A DNA stretch of 64,000 bases from Maribellus sediminis (GTDB lineage Bacteria > Bacteroidota > Bacteroidia > Bacteroidales > Prolixibacteraceae). Positions 52,099 to 62,932 of the stretch are shown here, piece after piece; within the stretch, counting starts at the first letter, position 1, and each line of letters starts with the position of its first letter. The translations under genes and the position numbers were made by a program. The notes under the pieces were generated by a model. That model was given only the letters and a program-made list of their open reading frames with translations, made no database searches and was not told where the DNA came from. The stretch lies in assembly GCF_011799805.1 (NCBI RefSeq), contig NZ_WXUB01000001.1, forward strand, positions 1,426,001-1,490,000. Direction: 5' to 3'.

Positions 52099-53126
52099 TT
52101 TTGCAGGATTTTCAGTGGGACTCTAAGGTACACCTCAAATTTATCCATATTCCTTTTGATATCAAAAGAATAATTATCGTCGTGAATCAATTTCAGCCTT
52201 TTCTCCACGTTTATCAATCCGGTTCCCGAACCGCTGTCGGGCAGTTTAAAGTCGTTGCGTTTTACATAGTTTTTGGTATGCAACTCAATATTATCGTCGG
52301 TAATGTAGAAATCAATTTCTATTCCCGGCGGATCGGCTTGTTTGTTGCAATGTTTCACCGCATTTTCAATAATTGGGATGAAAAGCAGGGGTGGAACTTC
52401 TTTGAAATTGGTAGAGCCTTTTACTTCGAATCGTAAAAAATGGGGCGAATTAAAACTCAGTTTGGCCAGCTCCAGATAATCCTTTATATACTCCATTTCC
52501 CGATCAAGGTTCACCTTTTCATGGTTCGATTCCTGCAACATGTATCGCATAATCTTCGACAATAAGAATATGGCATTCGAAGCTTTTTCCTTGTCCTCAA
52601 AAATCAGCGCATCGATGTTATTCAGTACATTAAAAAGAAAATGAGGATTGACTTGTGATCGTAAAATTCCAAGTTCAGATTGAACCGTTTTTCGTTGCAA
52701 TTCAGAGTGGGCGAGTTGTATTTTATAAAAGTAACTGAAGAGTTTCAGCGCCGATGCCGTGCCGATGATCATGAGGTTGTTCACAATAAACGAGAACATT
52801 TCGCTGATCGGTGATTTTCGGATGACCCAGAAACCAAGCTTGGGCTGAATATTGTACATGATGTATTGCGAAATTGCAATATTGAACCCGAAAGTAATAA
52901 CGGCCCCCAATGTAAATAAGAGGAAATTTCGGTTTTTCAGAATGAATTTCGGAATCAGAAACTCGATGACAACATAGGTGGCCATGATGTCGAAGGGTAT
53001 GTACAAGAGGTTTACGAAGGCTTCAAATGAAAAGCCCCCAACAACTATTCTCGGCACTGTAAAGAATGCAAATATTACAATCCAGAACAGTACATGATTT
53101 AACACCCTGTACTTAAATATTTTCAT
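52095..53126 (-). CDS. LytS-type sensor histidine kinase (second pair)
   Basis: The 343-residue protein has four predicted membrane helices (about 8-28, 38-58, 68-88, 108-130), a coiled coil and the His_kinase domain with His162 in QVNPHFLFNVLNN. The ATPase domain has IIENAVKHCN and GSGTGLINVEKRL. No separate sensor domain is present. It is cotranscribed with the LytTR regulator gene that follows. Confidence 0.92.
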   Translation of the reverse strand: MKIFKYRVLNHVLFWIVIFAFFTVPRIVVGGFSFEAFVNLLYIPFDIMATYVVIEFLIPKFILKNRNFLLFTLGAVITFGFNIAISQYIMYNIQPKLGFWVIRKSPISEMFSFIVNNLMIIGTASALKLFSYFYKIQLAHSELQRKTVQSELGILRSQVNPHFLFNVLNNIDALIFEDKEKASNAIFLLSKIMRYMLQESNHEKVNLDREMEYIKDYLELAKLSFNSPHFLRFEVKGSTNFKEVPPLLFIPIIENAVKHCNKQADPPGIEIDFYITDDNIELHTKNYVKRNDFKLPDSGSGTGLINVEKRLKLIHDDNYSFDIKRNMDKFEVYLRVPLKILQK

Positions 53127-53406
53127 TGCAGTTTTTTATATCGAAAACAACTCAAAAGTACGTCAACTTCCGAGCAGTTTCATTATCCCTTGACTTACAA
53201 CTACAATTGTACAAGAAATTTGTTGAATAACTAGCTGATATTCGTTTATTTAACCAATAATTTCTTCAAATTGTATTTGGTCGAGTATTTGGTTTGTTTA
53301 GTAGATAATATCTCAGCTGTTGTAGAGTATAATTACTGTTTCGTAGAAGCAATGTTCGTTTCTTCCTTTTCCGACCAAGCAACCGCAAGTTATCAATCAG
53401 TGTTTA

Positions 53407-54786
53407 TTATTTTTTATCTACAATCGTACACACTGTAGCATCGCCGGTAACATTTACCACCGTACGCATCATGTCGAGTATTCTGTCAACGGGTAAAATA
53501 ATGGCTATCCATGCTGGGTTTAAATCAACGGATTGCAACACCACCATCAACATTACCAGGCCGGCACTCGGGATTGCAGCCGAACCGATACTTGCCAATG
53601 TTGCAGTAAGTACCACTGTAAGTTGTTGCCCCAAACTTAAATCAATCATGTGCATTTGTGCAAGAAAAATTACAGCCACCGCCTGGTACAAGCTTGTGCC
53701 GTCCATATTAATGGTGGCACCAATTGGTAAAACAAAACTTACTGTTTTTTTGTCAATCTTTAAATTTTCCTCGACGCACTCCATGGTAACAGGAAGAGTT
53801 GCAGCACTCGAACTGGTAGAAAATGCCAGTGCCTGAGCAGGACTTATCCCTTTAAAGAACTCCCTGTATTTCATTTTTATACCAAATACTTTAAGCAGTA
53901 GTGGGTAAATGCCAAACGCCATAATCACTAATCCAACAAAAACGATAATCGAGTACCATGTCAGGCCCATAAAAAGATCAAGAACTTTACCCGGATCATC
54001 GCCGGCAATATCTCCAACCACACCCGCCATTAAAGCAAATACAAAATAGGGCGCAGCTTTCATTGTAATATCAATCATTTTGATGAATGCATCGGACATG
54101 CCGTTTACGATCCGGATTATAGGATCGGCTTTTTCTGAATCGATATACAGCAATGCCATCCCAAAGAAAATTGCAAAGAATATGATTTGAAGCATTGAGC
54201 CGTTGCCCGATAAAGCATTGAAAATATTCTCAGGAATCAAGTCGACCAGGGCTTGTAACGGACCTGTTTCTTTTTGCACGGTTTGCGAAACACTTTCAGA
54301 AAGTGCTTCTGCGCTACTGGCAATACTTTCTTTGTTTTTTAGAGCTTCCTCGTAAAGTTTGTTGTGTTGTAAAATTGGATTATCAAAGGTTTCAATATTA
54401 TTTTTATCTGCCCAAATTTCGTAGGTTATCCTGCTTTCAACGCGTACTTCTTCTGATAACTTTTTGCCGGGAGAGAATACATTAACCAATAATAATCCAA
54501 CCGTAACCGCAATTAATGTAGTGGCTATATATAAAGAAAGGGTTTTAAGGCCCATTTTACCCAAGTCTTTCGGATTGCCTAAACCAACTATTCCGCTAAT
54601 AATCGAGAATAATATAAGAGGAATAGCGATGAGTTTTAATAGGGCAATGAAAATATCTCCAAACGGGGCAATCCAGTTTCTGGTAAAATTACTCCACCCC
54701 AAATAACTTGATAATAAAGCCCAAATAATACCTAACCCTAAGGCAATAATTATTTGAAGATAGAGTGGAATTTTAATGCTTTTCAT
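53407..54786 (-). CDS. Dicarboxylate/amino acid:cation symporter (SDF family)
   Basis: The 459-residue protein has about eight helices plus the family hairpins. The serine-rich segment AFSTSSSAATLPVT, INMDGTSLYQ and the C-terminal VDRILDMMRTVVNVTGDATVC are SDF signatures used in substrate and sodium or proton binding. It would import glutamate, aspartate or C4-dicarboxylates. A polar insertion between the third and fourth helices (about 117-180) is longer than usual. It stands alone on its strand. Confidence 0.93.
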   Translation of the reverse strand: MKSIKIPLYLQIIIALGLGIIWALLSSYLGWSNFTRNWIAPFGDIFIALLKLIAIPLILFSIISGIVGLGNPKDLGKMGLKTLSLYIATTLIAVTVGLLLVNVFSPGKKLSEEVRVESRITYEIWADKNNIETFDNPILQHNKLYEEALKNKESIASSAEALSESVSQTVQKETGPLQALVDLIPENIFNALSGNGSMLQIIFFAIFFGMALLYIDSEKADPIIRIVNGMSDAFIKMIDITMKAAPYFVFALMAGVVGDIAGDDPGKVLDLFMGLTWYSIIVFVGLVIMAFGIYPLLLKVFGIKMKYREFFKGISPAQALAFSTSSSAATLPVTMECVEENLKIDKKTVSFVLPIGATINMDGTSLYQAVAVIFLAQMHMIDLSLGQQLTVVLTATLASIGSAAIPSAGLVMLMVVLQSVDLNPAWIAIILPVDRILDMMRTVVNVTGDATVCTIVDKK

Positions 54787-54878
54787 GAGATAATTTACAT
54801 TTTGCTTCTATGGAGGCACTAAAATATTCTTTTTTATATGATTTGGCAAAGTTGGCAGGAAAAGAATCGGTATTATAC

Positions 54879-54911
54879 AAAAACAGGTGAATACTATTAA
54901 ATATTCACCTG
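54879..54911 (-). terminator. Terminator of the acyl-CoA carboxylase operon
   Basis: CAGGTGAATA (54884-54893) and TATTCACCTG (54902-54911) form a perfect stem; on the minus strand it ends in TTTTTG. It lies 27 nt past the stop of the carboxyltransferase gene. Confidence 0.85.
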
Positions 54912-54937
54912 CCTGTTTATTGCGTTTTACAAAATTC

Positions 54938-56473
54938 TTACAACGGAATATTGCCGTGTTTTTTCGGCGGATTCGATTTCCTTTTATTGTGCGTCATTTC
55001 CAGTGCATCAACAATTTTCTTACGGGTATTTTTCGGATGAATGATTTCGTCGATATAACCCAGAGACGCTGCCTTGTATGGATTCGCAAATTTTTCGCGG
55101 TATTCTTCAACGGCTTTTGTTTTTTCCTCAGCGCTTAATCCATTTCGGTGAATGATGTTAATAGCGCCCTCGGGGCCCATAACCGCAATCTCAGCGGTTG
55201 GATAAGCCAGGTTTACATCGGCCCCAATGTGTTTGCTCGACATTACATCGTAGGCACCACCATATGCTTTTCGCGTGATAATGGTAATTTTCGGAACGGT
55301 TGCTTCTGCGAATGCATAAAGCAATTTGGCACCGTGCTTAATGATTCCTCCGAACTCCTGGTTGGTTCCCGGCAAAAATCCCGGAACATCAACAAAGGTT
55401 ACCAACGGAAGGTTAAAGGCATCGCAGAAACGAACGAAGCGAGCCGCTTTTACCGATGAATTGATATCAAGCACTCCGGCCAGGTGGCCTGGCTGGTTCG
55501 CAACAATTCCAACCGGGCGTCCGCCAAAACGGGCAAAACCTACGATAATATTTTGTGCATACTGAGGCTGAACCTCCAGGAAGTGCTTGTTGTCGATCAC
55601 CGTCTGGATGATTTCGTGCATATCGTACGGCTTGTTCGGATCAACCGGAACAATTTCCTGAAGGTGTTCATCAATACGGTCAACAGGATCCATCGATGGA
55701 ATTACCGGTGGATCTTCAAGGTTGTTCGATGGAAGGAAACTCAGTAACTCACGCACCATCATAATTGTCTGTTCCTCATCTGAGCCGCTAAAATGTGCCA
55801 CACCGCTTTTTGTACTGTGTGTATGTGCACCTCCCAGTTCTTCTTTGCTAACGTCTTCGTGGGTAACAGTTTTAATCACCTCCGGCCCGGTTACGAACAT
55901 GTGGCTTTTTTCATTTACCATGAAGATAAAATCGGTAAGGGCAGGGGAGTATACCGCTCCGCCGGCACATGGCCCCAGAATAGCCGAAATTTGTGGAATT
56001 ACACCAGAAGAGATCACGTTGTTGTAAAAAATGTCGGCATATCCAGCCAAACTTTCTACACCTTCCTGTATACGTGCACCACCAGAGTCGTTCAGTCCGA
56101 CTACAGGCGCTCCCATTTTAAGTGCCAGTTCCTGTATCTTTACAATTTTATCGGCATTGGCACGGCTCAGTGAACCACCAAAAACGGTAAAATCCTGGGC
56201 AAAAACATATACGAGTCTTCCGTTTACTTTTCCATAACCCGAAACCAGACCATCGCCTAAAACTTTTTGAGCTTCCATCCCGAAATCGTAATTCCGGTGG
56301 GTCATCAGTTTATCGATTTCATTAAAAGTTCCCGGATCGAGAAACTCCAAAATTCTTTCGCGTGCTGTTTTTTTACCGGCCGCGTGTTGTTTTTCAATTC
56401 TCTCTTCGCCACCTCCAAGTTCAGCTTGTTTGTTATAGGTGTCGAGTTGATTGTATTTTGCTTTTAAATCCAT
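54938..56473 (-). CDS. Acyl-CoA carboxylase, carboxyltransferase (beta) subunit
   Basis: The 511-residue protein is a crotonase-superfamily carboxyltransferase. [14 protein letters not shown] at the N terminus, [24 protein letters not shown] and the C-terminal half with [12 protein letters not shown] and [19 protein letters not shown] match propionyl-CoA carboxylase beta or methylmalonyl-CoA decarboxylase alpha subunits. It transfers the carboxyl group between biotin and an acyl-CoA, probably propionyl-CoA. It closes a three-gene operon with biotin carboxylase and carrier protein genes, which favours a carboxylase over a sodium-pumping decarboxylase. Confidence 0.93.
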   Translation of the reverse strand: MDLKAKYNQLDTYNKQAELGGGEERIEKQHAAGKKTARERILEFLDPGTFNEIDKLMTHRNYDFGMEAQKVLGDGLVSGYGKVNGRLVYVFAQDFTVFGGSLSRANADKIVKIQELALKMGAPVVGLNDSGGARIQEGVESLAGYADIFYNNVISSGVIPQISAILGPCAGGAVYSPALTDFIFMVNEKSHMFVTGPEVIKTVTHEDVSKEELGGAHTHSTKSGVAHFSGSDEEQTIMMVRELLSFLPSNNLEDPPVIPSMDPVDRIDEHLQEIVPVDPNKPYDMHEIIQTVIDNKHFLEVQPQYAQNIIVGFARFGGRPVGIVANQPGHLAGVLDINSSVKAARFVRFCDAFNLPLVTFVDVPGFLPGTNQEFGGIIKHGAKLLYAFAEATVPKITIITRKAYGGAYDVMSSKHIGADVNLAYPTAEIAVMGPEGAINIIHRNGLSAEEKTKAVEEYREKFANPYKAASLGYIDEIIHPKNTRKKIVDALEMTHNKRKSNPPKKHGNIPL

Positions 56474-56486
56474 TCTTTAATTGAAA

Positions 56487-56993
56487 TTAGTCAAGTTCGA
56501 TTAATACCTGGTTACTGTCAACCGTATCTTCATTCTTTACGTGTATTTTTTTGATTACGCCATCACGCGGGGCCTTGTATTCACTTTCCATTTTCATGGC
56601 AGAAATAATGATCACGGTTTCGCCTTCTTTTACTTCGTCACCTTCCGAAACCATAACCTTTACAACTTTTCCAGGCATTGGCGATGAAATGTTACTTCCT
56701 GCAGCTCCCGCAGCTCCTGCATTTCGGTTTTGAAGGTATCGGGCTTCTGCATCGATCACTTCAACATCATACGTATCATACAACGTGTATGCTGTATATT
56801 TTTTAGGCGCATTTGGAACAAGCTCAATGTCGTAGGAGTGGCCACTTTCAAGAATAGAGAAAGTACCGTCGACAGTATGCATCAGGTCTACCTCATATTT
56901 CTTGCCGTCTACCTCTACTTCAAGCATGTTTCCTTCCTGTTTCAGCAGGTTCACCCAGGCAACCCTGTCGCCTATTTTTACTTCAACTGGCAT
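56487..56993 (-). CDS. Biotin carboxyl carrier protein
   Basis: The 168-residue protein has an N-terminal beta region, an Ala/Gly linker (NAGAAGAAGSN, about 91-101) and a C-terminal biotinyl domain with SSPMPGKVVKV and the biotin-accepting Lys134 in SAMKMES. It shuttles carboxybiotin between the carboxylase and transferase encoded on either side. Spacers are 9 and 13 nt, so all three are expressed together. Confidence 0.94.
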   Translation of the reverse strand: MPVEVKIGDRVAWVNLLKQEGNMLEVEVDGKKYEVDLMHTVDGTFSILESGHSYDIELVPNAPKKYTAYTLYDTYDVEVIDAEARYLQNRNAGAAGAAGSNISSPMPGKVVKVMVSEGDEVKEGETVIIISAMKMESEYKAPRDGVIKKIHVKNEDTVDSNQVLIELD

Positions 56994-57002
56994 GTCTTTT
57001 TT

Positions 57003-58508
57003 TTAAAAATGATTTACATGTGAAATTTTCTTCCATCGGCTTTGTGCCGCAACAAATTCTTTCTTGTTGGGGGTGACATTTGCAATTTTATCGAGGTAAT
57101 CGATAAATGCTGCAAGAATTACCATGTCTTCAGGAGCGTCCGATTTTGGCTTGCTCTGCAACTGCTCCTGGTTGTTCTCGATAAAATGCGTATCGTAATT
57201 TCCGGCAATAAAATTTTCGTTGTTCATCACCCTCTCCAGCATTTTAATCGAAGTTTTTACGCCGGTAATTTTATACTCATATAAAGCACGACGCATTCTC
57301 GCAATAGCTTCGTCGCGTGTTTTTCCCCAAACGATCAATTTCGAGATCATCGGGTCGTAATAAATCGGGATCTCATAACCCTCATAAACATAGCCGTCAG
57401 TACGAACACCCAGTCCGAGTGGATCGGAGATTTTGTATACTTTTCCGGCACTTGGCATGAAGTTGTTATCCGGATCTTCGGCGTAAACACGGCACTCTAT
57501 GGCATGACCTTTTTGTCTCAGATCGCTTTGCCCAAATTCGAGCTCTTTTCCTTCTGCTACAAAAATCTGCTGTTTAACCAGGTCGATACCGGTCACACGC
57601 TCGGTAATCGGGTGTTCCACCTGCAGCCGGGTATTCATTTCAAGAAAATAATAATTGAGGTCGTTATCTACCAGGAATTCGATGGTTCCGGCCCCGTAAT
57701 AATTTACAGCTTTGGCAGCTTCAACAGCCGATTTTCCCATTTCATCCCTCAATTCCCGGGTCATCAGTGGCGAAGGCGTTTCTTCAATCATTTTCTGATG
57801 ACGACGTTGTACCGAACATTCGCGTTCGAAAAGGTGAACCGTATTTCCGTGCTGGTCGGCAAGAATCTGAAATTCGATGTGATGCGGCGAGCTGATGTAT
57901 TTCTCAATGTAAACGGCATCGTCGCCAAAAGCTGACTTCGCTTCCGAACGCGCTGCCCGAACTGCAGATACAATATCAGCCTCGTTTTTTACCAGTCGCA
58001 TACCTTTTCCACCACCACCAGCTGAAGCCTTAATCATCACCGGTAAACCAATCTTCTGAATAATAGCTAAGGCTTCTTCCTCACTTTTGATTTCACCGTC
58101 GGTTCCGGGAACTACCGGAATGCCTGCAGCTGTCATCGCCTCGCGGGCCTGGATTTTATCACCCATTCGCACAATTACTTCCGGCGAAGGACCAATAAAT
58201 GTGATCCCTTCCTGAGCGCATCTGCGAGCAAATTCAGCATTTTCCGATAAAAATCCGTAACCGGGATGAATGGCATCGGCATTACTTTTCTTCGCTATTT
58301 CTAATATTTTATCAATGTTCAGGTAGCTTTCCGAGGATGGCGCCTTGCCTACATAATAGGCTTCGTGGGCGTATCGTACATGAAGTGATGTTCTGTCGGC
58401 TTCCGAATAAATGGCCACGGTTTCAATGTCCATTTCCCGACAAGTACGCATTACTCTGATAGCTATTTCCCCCCTGTTGGCGATCAGAATCTTTTTGATT
58501 TTATTCAT
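57003..58508 (-). CDS. Acyl-CoA carboxylase, biotin carboxylase subunit
   Basis: The 501-residue ATP-grasp enzyme carboxylates biotin with bicarbonate and ATP. MNKIKKILIANRGEIAIRVMR at the start, KASAGGGGKGMRLV (ATP lid), ERECSVQRRHQKMIEE and FLEMNTRLQVEHPITE are typical biotin carboxylase motifs. I chose the ATG at 58508; an upstream in-frame ATG adds ten residues without family support. It has about 50 more C-terminal residues than AccC of fatty-acid synthesis, consistent with a propionyl/acyl-CoA carboxylase. First gene of its operon. Confidence 0.94.
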   Translation of the reverse strand: MNKIKKILIANRGEIAIRVMRTCREMDIETVAIYSEADRTSLHVRYAHEAYYVGKAPSSESYLNIDKILEIAKKSNADAIHPGYGFLSENAEFARRCAQEGITFIGPSPEVIVRMGDKIQAREAMTAAGIPVVPGTDGEIKSEEEALAIIQKIGLPVMIKASAGGGGKGMRLVKNEADIVSAVRAARSEAKSAFGDDAVYIEKYISSPHHIEFQILADQHGNTVHLFERECSVQRRHQKMIEETPSPLMTRELRDEMGKSAVEAAKAVNYYGAGTIEFLVDNDLNYYFLEMNTRLQVEHPITERVTGIDLVKQQIFVAEGKELEFGQSDLRQKGHAIECRVYAEDPDNNFMPSAGKVYKISDPLGLGVRTDGYVYEGYEIPIYYDPMISKLIVWGKTRDEAIARMRRALYEYKITGVKTSIKMLERVMNNENFIAGNYDTHFIENNQEQLQSKPKSDAPEDMVILAAFIDYLDKIANVTPNKKEFVAAQSRWKKISHVNHF

Positions 58509-58825
58509 ACAATTTGATTTCTCAATTTTTAATGTCAACTATGAAACTTAATTAGTTTTTTCCATTTTTAATATTTAACCCCATTTGTCCGTTTCATAGA
58601 ACGTTATTCAATTGTTAAGCTGCTTTTAAGTCTGCATTAATAACTCTGTTCCTTAAAAATTGTTTAGATGTATTCTTAATGAACGGTGAAAAATATTTGT
58701 TGCCACAGTAACGGCAAATTCATTTGTGTTAATAAATGTAAATTTCTCTAATTATCTCTTTTTCGCCGATCCGCAATTTGAATTTGTGGCAGTTTTAGTC
58801 AAAAGTTGAAAATTCTTAATTAGTA

Positions 58826-58856
58826 TTTTGTTAATAATAAAACAACATTAAATTTG
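58826..58856 (+). promoter_or_regulatory. Bacteroidota-type promoter of the DUF5916 gene
   Basis: TTTTG (58826-58830) and TAAATTTG (58849-58856) are 18 nt apart, a good match to TTTG / TAnnTTTG. The start site near 58863 leaves about 16 nt to the ATG. The rest of the divergent spacer 58539-58825 is AT-rich with no other clear signal, and no promoter was identified for the carboxylase operon. Confidence 0.65.
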
Positions 58857-58878
58857 TGTTTGTGATTAAAAACCAATC

Positions 58879-61488
58879 ATGATTAAGTATCAATTAGCTC
58901 TCATACTGGGATTTCTTTTTTTTAATGCTTTCGCTCAGGATCTCAACTATACACTTTCTGACGATTCGCTGGTAAATCATTACGCCAGTATAAAAAGAAT
59001 ATATTACGCCACTCGCACCGATATTGCTCCCAAAATCGATGGTCGCCTTGACGATGAATGCTGGAAAACGGTTGGAACATGGGACGGCGATTTTGTTCAA
59101 CAACAACCGCACCAGGCTAAACCGCCTTCGCAGGAAACAGAAATTAAAATACTATACGACGATAAGTACCTCTATTTTGCAGTTATTGCACACGATAAGG
59201 AACCCGAAAAGATGAGCCCTATTCTGGGGCCGCGCGATGATGCCTACAGTGGGGATATTGCCGGTGTTGCGCTCGATACCTACAACGATAAACAAACCGC
59301 TTTCGAATTTAATTTAACCTCGGCCGGGCAAAAGGTTGATCTGATGCATTTGGGCGAATACGGTTGGGATTTTAACTGGAACGCAGTGTGGGACGGCAAA
59401 ACGTCAATTGGCGATTCGGCCTGGTATGCCGAAATGCGGATTCCGTTTACCCAAATACGTTTTGCCAATAAGGAAGAACATGTTTGGGGAATGCATATCT
59501 GGCGATACATTTATCGTTTGTCGGAAGAAAGCCAGTGGAAACTTATTCCGATCGATGCCCCGGCAATGGTTTATATTTTTGGCGAACTACGCGGAATAGA
59601 AGACATTCCTTATAAACGAAACTTCGAAATTATGCCTTATGGCAAAGCCAAATACATCCCGGATTCGTACGATAAAAGCAATTTCGGTTTTGGTGTAGAC
59701 GGGAAAATAGGGGTGAGTTCGAATTTTACCCTCGATTATACGTTTAATCCTGATTTTGGGCAGGTGGAAGCGGATCCATCGGAATTAAATCTTACGTCGT
59801 ACGAAGTTTTTTACGATGAAAAACGTCCCTTCTTTTTGGAAGGTAAGAGCATACTTGAATACAATTCAGGCTCTGATATGTTGTATTACTCGCGTCGCAT
59901 CGGGCATGCTCCAAGTTATGTGCCCTGGGTCGACGAAGAAGCAGGTGAAGAGTTGTCGGTACCCGATAACACATCAATAATTAACGCGTTGAAATTGACC
60001 GGAAAGAATAAAAACGGATTATCGGTGGGAGTTGTGAACAGTGTGACCGCTGCGGAAGAGGCCATTATCAAGAGTGGGAATTCAGAAGAAAAAATTGCTG
60101 CCGAACCTTTTACCAATTACAGCATTGGCCGAATCAAGCAGGATTTTAATGAAGGCAGCACCACCATTGGCGGAATTTTTACCTCGACCATCAGAAATAT
60201 AAAGGACGATAACCTGAATTTTTTAGCAGATAACTCATTAGTCGGTGGTTTAGATGTTGAACACAATTGGCTGAACCGGAAATATTATATAGCCGGTAAA
60301 AGTTTTTTCTCGCAGGTAAATGGCAACGAAGAAGCCATATCAGCTTTACAACGTAACTCAAGGCACTATTATCAGCGTGAAGATGCCGATCACCTGGAAT
60401 ATGATCCGGAACTAACTACGCTTGGTGGATGGGGAGGAGATTTTAGCGGAGGAAAACGAAGTGGAAAATTCAGAATTGAAGGTGAACTGGAGTGGCGCTC
60501 GCCGGGAGTAGAATTAAACGATGTAGGTTATCTGCGACAAGCCGATTACATAGATCAGGATCTGGACATTGAATACCGTGTAAATAAACCGAAAGGGATT
60601 TTACTGAGTTATTCGTTCGATCTCCGTCAGCGTCATCACTGGAGTTATGGCGGCGAAAATTTGGGTGACGACCTGCGTGGCCACATGCGGCTTAAGTTTT
60701 CCAATTACTGGACTTTTGATATGGTACTTAATCATGCGTTTAATGTGGTTGACACGCGGAAGCTGAGAGGCGGACCTTCACTGAGGATCGATAATGAAAC
60801 AGGTCATCGGTATATGCTTCAAACCAATTCATCAAAAGACCTGTTTTTTGCTTTTGGGGCCGATTACGAAAGACTTTCAGATAAACTCACCAAAAACGAT
60901 GAATATGTATTTCAGGCGTATTGGAGAGTCAGCAATCGATTTTTATTATCGTCGCAGTCAGTGTATACCATTTCAAAAGATAACAACCAGTATCTGAAAT
61001 CGACCATTGTAAACGATAAACGAAATTATTTGGTTGGCCTGCTCGACCGACAGACTTTTTATACCACGCTGCGTGCCGAATTTTTTATCACTCCCGAGTT
61101 GTCGTTGCAGTACTATGGAAGTCCGTATGTTTCAACCGGGAAATACCTCGATTACCGACGAGTTGATAACTCAAAGGCTGGCAACCCTGATGAGCGTTTT
61201 GAAGTGCTAAATAAAACAACTGATGGTTTGCTGGTTGATGGTTCCGGCAATGTTTTTCATGATTTTTCGTCGTACGACTTCGACTTTAATTTCCAGGAGT
61301 TTCGTTCGAATTTTGTGGCGCGTTGGGAGTATAAAACCGGATCGACAGTTTACTTTGTTTGGACCCATAATCGTACGGGTTACGCGGAAGTCTATGAACC
61401 GTCTTTATTCGACAGCATTAAAGGGATAAGTAAGTTAAGCGCCCAAAATGCTTTCATGATTAAACTGAGCTACTGGTTCTCGTTGTAG
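58879..61488 (+). CDS. DUF5916 outer-membrane protein with N-terminal CBM9-like domain
   Basis: The 869-residue protein has a signal peptide ending NAFAQ (about residue 19). A carbohydrate-binding-module-9-like beta-sandwich (about 50-240: APKIDGRLDDECWKTVG, KILYDDKYLYFAVIAHD) and a long beta-strand-rich region with YDEKRPFFLEGKSI are the usual DUF5916 arrangement. It ends in FMIKLSYWFSL, a barrel-like terminus. It is probably an outer-membrane barrel with a periplasmic or surface ligand-binding domain. Role unknown. Confidence 0.86.
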   Translation: MIKYQLALILGFLFFNAFAQDLNYTLSDDSLVNHYASIKRIYYATRTDIAPKIDGRLDDECWKTVGTWDGDFVQQQPHQAKPPSQETEIKILYDDKYLYFAVIAHDKEPEKMSPILGPRDDAYSGDIAGVALDTYNDKQTAFEFNLTSAGQKVDLMHLGEYGWDFNWNAVWDGKTSIGDSAWYAEMRIPFTQIRFANKEEHVWGMHIWRYIYRLSEESQWKLIPIDAPAMVYIFGELRGIEDIPYKRNFEIMPYGKAKYIPDSYDKSNFGFGVDGKIGVSSNFTLDYTFNPDFGQVEADPSELNLTSYEVFYDEKRPFFLEGKSILEYNSGSDMLYYSRRIGHAPSYVPWVDEEAGEELSVPDNTSIINALKLTGKNKNGLSVGVVNSVTAAEEAIIKSGNSEEKIAAEPFTNYSIGRIKQDFNEGSTTIGGIFTSTIRNIKDDNLNFLADNSLVGGLDVEHNWLNRKYYIAGKSFFSQVNGNEEAISALQRNSRHYYQREDADHLEYDPELTTLGGWGGDFSGGKRSGKFRIEGELEWRSPGVELNDVGYLRQADYIDQDLDIEYRVNKPKGILLSYSFDLRQRHHWSYGGENLGDDLRGHMRLKFSNYWTFDMVLNHAFNVVDTRKLRGGPSLRIDNETGHRYMLQTNSSKDLFFAFGADYERLSDKLTKNDEYVFQAYWRVSNRFLLSSQSVYTISKDNNQYLKSTIVNDKRNYLVGLLDRQTFYTTLRAEFFITPELSLQYYGSPYVSTGKYLDYRRVDNSKAGNPDERFEVLNKTTDGLLVDGSGNVFHDFSSYDFDFNFQEFRSNFVARWEYKTGSTVYFVWTHNRTGYAEVYEPSLFDSIKGISKLSAQNAFMIKLSYWFSL

Positions 61489-61552
61489 CCGAAAAACCTA
61501 TCTTTGCGCCTTAAACATACAGTTATACCTGTAATTTCTAATTAGTAAGGCC

Positions 61553-62896
61553 GTGAAATTCAGAGAATATATTCCATATTATAAGCGCAACCTGCATCTG
61601 GCTTTCCCAATTGTGTTATCGCAAATAGGGCAGATTATGGTAGCGTTGATCGATAATGCAATGGTTGGACATGTTGGAACAACCGAGCTGGCTGCTGCAT
61701 CGTTTGCCAATAGTGTATTTATGATCGGTATGGTTTTCGGTATGGGTCTAACTTTTGGTATGACCCCTCTGGTTGGAACTGCCTTTGGCAACAAGGATGT
61801 GAAGTCAACGGTGGTGTGGTTGAAGAACGGGATCTTTACACATCTCATTGCTGCAATGGGTTTAACTCTTTTGATGTTTGGGGTATATCTTCTTCTGCCT
61901 TTTATGGGGCAAACTCCTGAAGTACTCGCCCTTGCCAAACCGTATTTCATTTTGCTCTGCTTTTCGTACCTTCCTTTTATCCTGTTTTTTTCGTTCAAGC
62001 AATTTTTCGAGGGAGTTGGAAATACAAAAATGGCTATGGCCATCACCTTATCCGCCAATGTCGTGAATATCGTGGTGAACTATGTGCTCATATTCGGAAA
62101 ATTTGGTTTCCCTGAATTGGGACTTATTGGTGCAGGAATCGGAACTCTGGTTTCCAGAATCGTTATGCCGATCATGTTTATTGTTTTGATTAGCAGAAAG
62201 GCCCGGTTTCTTGAATATTTTAAAATGGCGAATCGCGAAATTATCTCAGGGGAAAAAATTATTCAGCTTTTAAAAATTGGCGTTCCCATAGGTTTTCAAT
62301 TGATTGTTGAAGTAACTGCTTTCGGGATCGGAGCTGTAATGATGGGATGGCTGGGCGAAACACCGCTCGCCGCACATCAGGTTGCACTGGGATTAGCTTC
62401 ATTCACTTATATGATTTCATTGGGGGTTTCGCAGGCAAATACCATCAGGGTTAGCCATCAGATTGGCTTAAAAGATTACAGGGCGATGAAAACGGCCGCA
62501 GTGGCTTCGACACACCTTGTACTGGCATTTATGTCGATAGCAGCGCTGGCATTTATCGGTGGAAAAAACGTTTTACCCTATTTGTTTACCACCGATGTTG
62601 AAGTGGTTCGTATTTCGGCAGGATTGCTAATTATTGCTGCCGTTTTTCAGATTTTCGATGGCTTGCAGGTTGTGATGCTAAGCACGCTGCGTGGAATGTC
62701 GGATGTTACGGCCCCAATGTTTATTGCTTTTATTGCCTACCTGCTTATCGGAATTCCTACCAGTTATGGTTTTGCATTCTTACTCAATATAGGGCCCCAG
62801 GGAATCTGGTTTGGTTACCTGGTTGGATTGGGAACTGCAGGCATTCTGTTTTACTTCAGGTTTAAAAAGAATCTTCGGAAATTGAGCGTTGGATAA
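61553..62896 (+). CDS. MATE family efflux transporter
   Basis: The 447-residue protein has 12 predicted helices in two halves. IDNAMVGHVGTTELAAASFANSVFMIG in the first half and LGETPLAAHQVALGLASFTYMISLGVSQA in the second are MATE repeat signatures. It exports cationic drugs or metabolites using sodium or protons. The start is GTG at 61553 (KFREYIPYYKRNL follows); the first in-frame ATG would remove the first helix. It follows the DUF5916 gene by 64 nt and may share its promoter. Confidence 0.93.
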   Translation: MKFREYIPYYKRNLHLAFPIVLSQIGQIMVALIDNAMVGHVGTTELAAASFANSVFMIGMVFGMGLTFGMTPLVGTAFGNKDVKSTVVWLKNGIFTHLIAAMGLTLLMFGVYLLLPFMGQTPEVLALAKPYFILLCFSYLPFILFFSFKQFFEGVGNTKMAMAITLSANVVNIVVNYVLIFGKFGFPELGLIGAGIGTLVSRIVMPIMFIVLISRKARFLEYFKMANREIISGEKIIQLLKIGVPIGFQLIVEVTAFGIGAVMMGWLGETPLAAHQVALGLASFTYMISLGVSQANTIRVSHQIGLKDYRAMKTAAVASTHLVLAFMSIAALAFIGGKNVLPYLFTTDVEVVRISAGLLIIAAVFQIFDGLQVVMLSTLRGMSDVTAPMFIAFIAYLLIGIPTSYGFAFLLNIGPQGIWFGYLVGLGTAGILFYFRFKKNLRKLSVG

Positions 62897-62932
62897 AAAA
62901 AAACGGGTTACCCTTTTGTGGCTGATAACCCG
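62897..62932 (+). terminator. Probable terminator of the MATE gene
   Basis: An A-run and CGGGTTA (62904-62910) pair with TAACCCG (62926-62932); the loop contains a weak CCC/GGG pairing. The downstream T-tract is poor (ATTGTT), so efficiency is uncertain. Confidence 0.5.
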